A DNA stretch of 64,000 nt from Linyphia triangularis (lineage: Eukaryota > Arthropoda > Arachnida > Araneae > Linyphiidae). A model generated the notes under the pieces. That model was not told where the DNA came from, did no database searches, and saw only the letters and a list, made by a program, of their open reading frames with translations. The position numbers and the translations under genes are program-made. Location: contig OZ021732.1 in the NCBI GenBank assembly GCA_963978545.1, forward strand, positions 23,129,188 to 23,193,187, read 5' to 3'. Numbering within the stretch: the first letter of the stretch is position 1; each line of letters starts with the position of its first letter. Below, in pieces: positions 59,760 to 64,000 of this stretch.

Positions 59760-60370
59760 TTAAAATAATAGAACTGTTCCTTTTTCGTTGTATTTTTTTT
59801 TTTTTTTTTTAAATGTATCGAATACAAATAAAATAATTGCAAAAAAATCAAACGATCCAAATTGCCACCTGAATTTCCAATAAAGGTGTCATGGCTGTTT
59901 GAAATTTGCAGTATTGATAAATGTAAAAATGACTTCGTAAGCACATACGCTGCACTGTGGTTTTGTGGAACCTGTTTTTTGGCTAGAAGTTTGTTTTTCA
60001 ACTTTTAAAATTTGATCTCGCTATTTTGATCTCGCTATTAGTGTAGAAAACATTACAAATTACAATGTTAAATAAATATTTTATTTTTAACTGTTATTTT
60101 CACTGTTAAATATCGTCTGATTTAAAAGTTTTGATTGAGGTTTTCAATTTTTATCATTTTAAGTCGCTGAATGATCTCAAATTTTGACGTTGTGCGTCTT
60201 AAAATATTTTTTCTTGAAATCTACTATACTAGACAAAAGAAAAATTGTATTTTTTTTATATAAAATGGATACCATAAGTTTGATGGTGATATTGAAAAAA
60301 AAATAAGAATATTCAAGGTATGAAATATATTTTCGAATTTTTTTTACTTTTTATAGTTAAAAGTGACTTT
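59760..60370. other. unassigned stretch
   Basis: No supported feature; a T-tract lies at about 59791-59810. Confidence 0.4.
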
Positions 60371-60377
60371 TAAAACC

Positions 60378-61072
60378 AGAGTTGTGGAACATCTCACAAC
60401 TTTCAATTGCACTGTAATATAGGTCATTGCATTAAAATCTATGGTGTTACTTACCATTTTCATATTTTCACTCATTTAAATAAAAATGGCTACTTTGGCG
60501 ATATTTTTGGCAATAATTTTTACATGGGAAAAAAAAAACAAAAAAAAACAAAAAACGCTACACGATATACATTACATTATCCTTTGTCGTGCGTTAGTCA
60601 GACGAAAATCAATCGTTGATGGTTGATTCTCAAGGGCAGAGATCTCTGTGTTAAAGGCACTCGTTTTTCAATTTTTTATGCTTTTACCTCATTTCTACTT
60701 AAATTTCGAAAGTGGGGACGATTAAAACACATTAAGAATAAATTATAATTAAAATCGTTAGAGCCGTTTTTAGAAATTGCTGAAAAACATAATTTTTTCA
60801 TGATTTCAACTTTATGCGCATGTGCATTTTTGCCGAAAACCTTAATGGTAGGTCTCATGGCCACCACCAACCCACACACCAAATTTGAACATCGTAGGTC
60901 AATTTGTCCGGGAGTTATGCTGATCACGTAGACACAAACAGACATTTTTTCTAGATCAATTTTTTGAAATTAGGATGTTCCGAAACGTGGAGAAATGAAA
61001 AAAGAATCGATTTTTTTTTTACCGAATGCTATACTTTCATTATCCTATGTATACATATGGATAATTAAAAGT
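60378..61072 (+). repeat. interspersed family A, best single copy (~695 bp)
   Basis: One uninterrupted copy from AGAGTTGTGGAACATCTCAC to the terminal hairpin (ACTTTCATTATCCTATGT with ACATATGGATAATTAAAAGT). Useful as the reference for the family: ACTTTCAATT lies 21 bases inside the 5' end and TTATCC..AT hairpin at the 3' end; the A-rich tract is at 60530-60555. Confidence 0.7.
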
Positions 61073-61079
61073 AAAAATA

Positions 61080-64000
61080 CTTGTTTTTCATAGCAAATTT
61101 TTACATTTATGTCTTTCCTGACCTTTCTTTTTTATTTTAATGTAAAATATAGCTGCTAATACTTGCAAATATTTGCAAAAATGCTTATTATTCATAAGTA
61201 TGTGTACATTCAAAATTAGAGATTTTTTTTATTTGTGTTTAAAAGAATGTTCTGTTGTTGATAAATTTAGCCCAAATTTTAATCACACATGTCAAACTAT
61301 TGACGAAATAATAAATTTTTCGTATTATAATAATATAATTCCAAATTAGACATATTGCATAACGATTCTTCTTTATTGATACAAACTTCTATTATGGCAA
61401 TACGTAAAAAACAAAATTATGATTTTGCAGCAATTTTAAAAGAATTCAAACAAACTATATTTCGGCCAGTTAAAATAACGGAGACAATTTTCTTGGAAAA
61501 AAAAAATTTACAATAAAGTTTCAAAATAATCAGCCGATAGAGCCTTGGAGCTTCTTTTAGATAATTTTAGTTAGAAACAGTACCGGGTGACTCAATACAT
61601 CGGCGTTTAAAAAAAACTTGTTACATTTATCCAGAAGAAGTTTAGAAAATTAAATCTAAGTACAAACCATCCAAAATAAAAATTACAGATGTTATGAGAC
61701 GAGTTTCTTTACGAGGCCTACTGGAACACACTACCAACCACAAATGGCATTTTTACAAAAAGATACAATTTTGCAATTTATGGATTTACTGCACTAGGAA
61801 AGCAAATAGATAACATTCAACAGAGTTAATAGATACATAAAATCCGATAATATCCTGTATGAAATTTATACAAAAAAAAATCAGTTGTCAAAACAAATTA
61901 AATGTTTCTTATTAAGTTATTGAATAATTGATGGAAGTAGAACATCTAACTACAACTAAAGAAGTTAAAGAAATCGCAGATGAGGACTCAAATGAAAAAG
62001 ATGAAGAAGGAGAGTTGGCTCATGAACAATTAGGGGAGTTTAATTATGTTGATTGTACTACTATAAAAAGTTATTTGTAAAATTTCCATACGCTTTAAAA
62101 TAACAGACTTTTAATTGAAATTTGACATATGATGTCCATACTTGTATCAGTAACTTATAGGTCACATATGCTCAAGTTTTTGCTCTTTTTTTTATTACAT
62201 TTTCTTGTAACTGTCTAACAGAGAAAAAGTTTTTAGAAACTTAGTTTACTTTAGTTATTTAGATTTACTCAAAAATTGTGGTATGAAAATACTGTTATTT
62301 TACAGAGAAATGAAATTTTAATTTATAAGAATAAAAAATAACAATAAAGAGGTACTAGTTATTTAATTTTTATCACTTAATTCCCCGCACTTTTTCTTTT
62401 TCTTTAGAAATCGTAGTGTAGTTACCAGATTCTTCTTCGGCTTCTGGAAACTCGAGTGATTCCTGCACGGGTCATAAATACTTTGAAATCATATTATCAG
62501 CATTATTATTATCATATTGTAGAGCATTAAAATACCTGAGATTCAACACTGCAGTGCATTATATTTTTCCAATTTAACAACTGCATGATAGATAGATATA
62601 TATATATATATATTTTTCAATTATCGTATCAAAATAAAAATGACTGCTTTGGAAAGCAAATACAGTTCTACATAAAAGATTAATCAACAAATCACTCTCA
62701 GTGTGTGGTTTAAATTTTTAACTTTCTTTTAAAAGTTAAGGAATAATTTGTTGAAAGTTGAAACTATCTCGAAAACCGTCTGGTGGCCATATTTTTGACT
62801 CTGGCCCTAATTCCCGCAGATACTTTACATAAAATTTTATCTGTGGCTTACAAAAACAAGAGTTTATTTAGAAACGCCCATTAATTAAATTCTTCAGTCT
62901 ATTTAACTTCCGCTTGTTTTACATAACATAAAAATCACTACCTTTTTTCGTGTAACGACTATTAAGTAGAGTGTTATCACATTTCACATTTCTCGGGCTA
63001 TTCTGTTCAACTCTAATTATGCGCGGATTTCTGTCTGGAATCTATCATTCAATATGCATGGGAGGTTATCTGAACGTGGTTGTTAAGTTTAAAATAGCCC
63101 AAGTTCATTGACTTTATTAGATATTTTTCTTGTTGATATTTGTATAAATCTACTGCTTTTTCTTACTTATGAGAGCTAGCAGGAGTAAATTGACAGCTTA
63201 TGAGATATTTTTTGTTGATGCACTCTCACTACTCAATCTAAAATGCTTTTTTTGTTCAGTAGTAAATGTTGAAATGCATCTACTGTCCAAATGTAGAACA
63301 TTATCTTGGACAAATTCGAAAAGAGCAAAATGTGAAGTAAGATAAGATGACAAATTTTTCGATTTCGAACCTGTTTCTCCTTTTGCAAAATAATTCGTAG
63401 GATAGTATGTGAAATAGAAGAAAGTATAGTATGTCCTAATTTAAAACAGTACCTATAAGTGTAAATGTGCTTTAAAGCCCCCAAAAAGTTTGGACATGGT
63501 AAAACATAGAAGCATACGTAGAATGATAAAAAGAAGGTCACGGAATTTTTCTTTTTTATTTATTGTCAGTTTGTGCATTATGTAATGATAACTGTGACGG
63601 GTAATGTCTACATTTGAGCAATACTCACGGCCTCATTACTAAATAGGCCCACAGCCCACAAAGCCTGTGCCAACCCTTTACATTTTCTAGAAGAACCCCT
63701 ATATCAGCTTTTTCTTTTATTCTTTTACAATTGGTAGGTTTTTAAACTTACACATGTTAAATTACTTTGAGATGACGCAACCTATTTCGAATTTATTTAT
63801 GTGCTTATAATTTGAGTTGTAACCCTCAATGAATGCTTAATTATACAAAAACAAAAAAATGCAGTAAAGAGATATTGATACTTTTGATATCCTTCAATAC
63901 TTCATAAACTACAATTTACTTTCCCAACAAGTATTAGTTTAATTGATTTTGTTGGGTAAATTATATCACGCCCCTGCCTGATACAATGCAATGGGAGCAA
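61080..64000. other. unassigned stretch, window end
   Basis: No convincing gene. A 49-codon acidic frame at 61931-62080 (+, MEVEHLTTTKEVKEIADEDS start) looks protein-like and could be a transposon or gene remnant but has no recognised family. (TA)n microsatellite at about 62592-62613. Confidence 0.35.

Noticed and set aside
60676..60945. 89-codon minus frame in the last family A copy
   Set aside because: The corresponding region in other family A copies is not open, so no conserved protein is implied.

Overview
This 64 kb window is AT-rich, intron-like eukaryotic DNA dominated by transposable elements. I see no complete host protein-coding gene. The truncated BEL/Pao retrotransposon, tRNA-derived SINEs, hAT, Tc1, piggyBac-like and possible Mutator-like elements, and LINE tails point to an arthropod. 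The BEL/Pao protein looks like copies I remember from spiders, so an arachnid is my best guess (inference, not a search result).

0-7.6 kb: a tRNA-derived SINE; a 481-bp hAT MITE with target-site duplication (TSD); a palindrome-rich patch; a three-unit tandem repeat packed with CRE palindromes (TGACGTCA); then a minus-strand BEL/Pao element (LTR 7337-7585, gag-protease 7095-4894, RT/RNase H to 3266). The BEL/Pao copy has a nonsense codon and a frameshift and lacks its integrase end.

9.2-16.7 kb: the most informative region. A degraded minus-strand gene of a repetitive, uncharacterised animal protein family is split by at least four separate insertions: a SINE (14-bp TSD), a 2.9-kb DNA transposon (6-bp TSD), a piggyBac-like MITE (TTAA) and a Tc1-like foldback element (TA). 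Removing each insertion brings the family motifs back together. The Tc1 element is itself unusual: its two arms are about 645-bp inverted copies of its own 5' half.

17-26 kb: a decayed Gypsy-type gag, a 271-bp foldback element, a second SINE copy with a 14-bp TSD, another tRNA-like piece, and a tandem array of four ~0.85-kb units that begins inside a foldback MITE. Each unit carries a 28-bp minisatellite (9, 7, 6, 8 copies) and a T-tract of different length.

26-64 kb: mostly non-coding. At 31.85-32.25 kb a compositionally distinct segment ends in a consensus splice donor (CAG|GTAAGA). It looks like the promoter and non-coding first exon of a plus-strand host gene, with the rest of the window as its first intron; this is inference. 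Dated insertions here are two hAT elements with perfect 8-bp TSDs (33119-35925 and 37425-38498), an older hAT remnant (42731-43254), two LINE 3' coding remnants (45.4-45.9 kb and 58.9-59.2 kb), a 1.55-kb element with inverted termini (47470-49024), and a 2.2-kb Mutator-like or P-like element with an 8-bp TSD (57571-59740). Two unnamed interspersed families recur: family A (about nine copies or fragments, with a terminal hairpin) and family B (three copies).

There are no CRISPR arrays, operons or rRNA genes. The most noteworthy items are the nested-insertion stratigraphy, the inverted-duplication Tc1, the MITE-seeded tandem/VNTR array and the CRE cluster.
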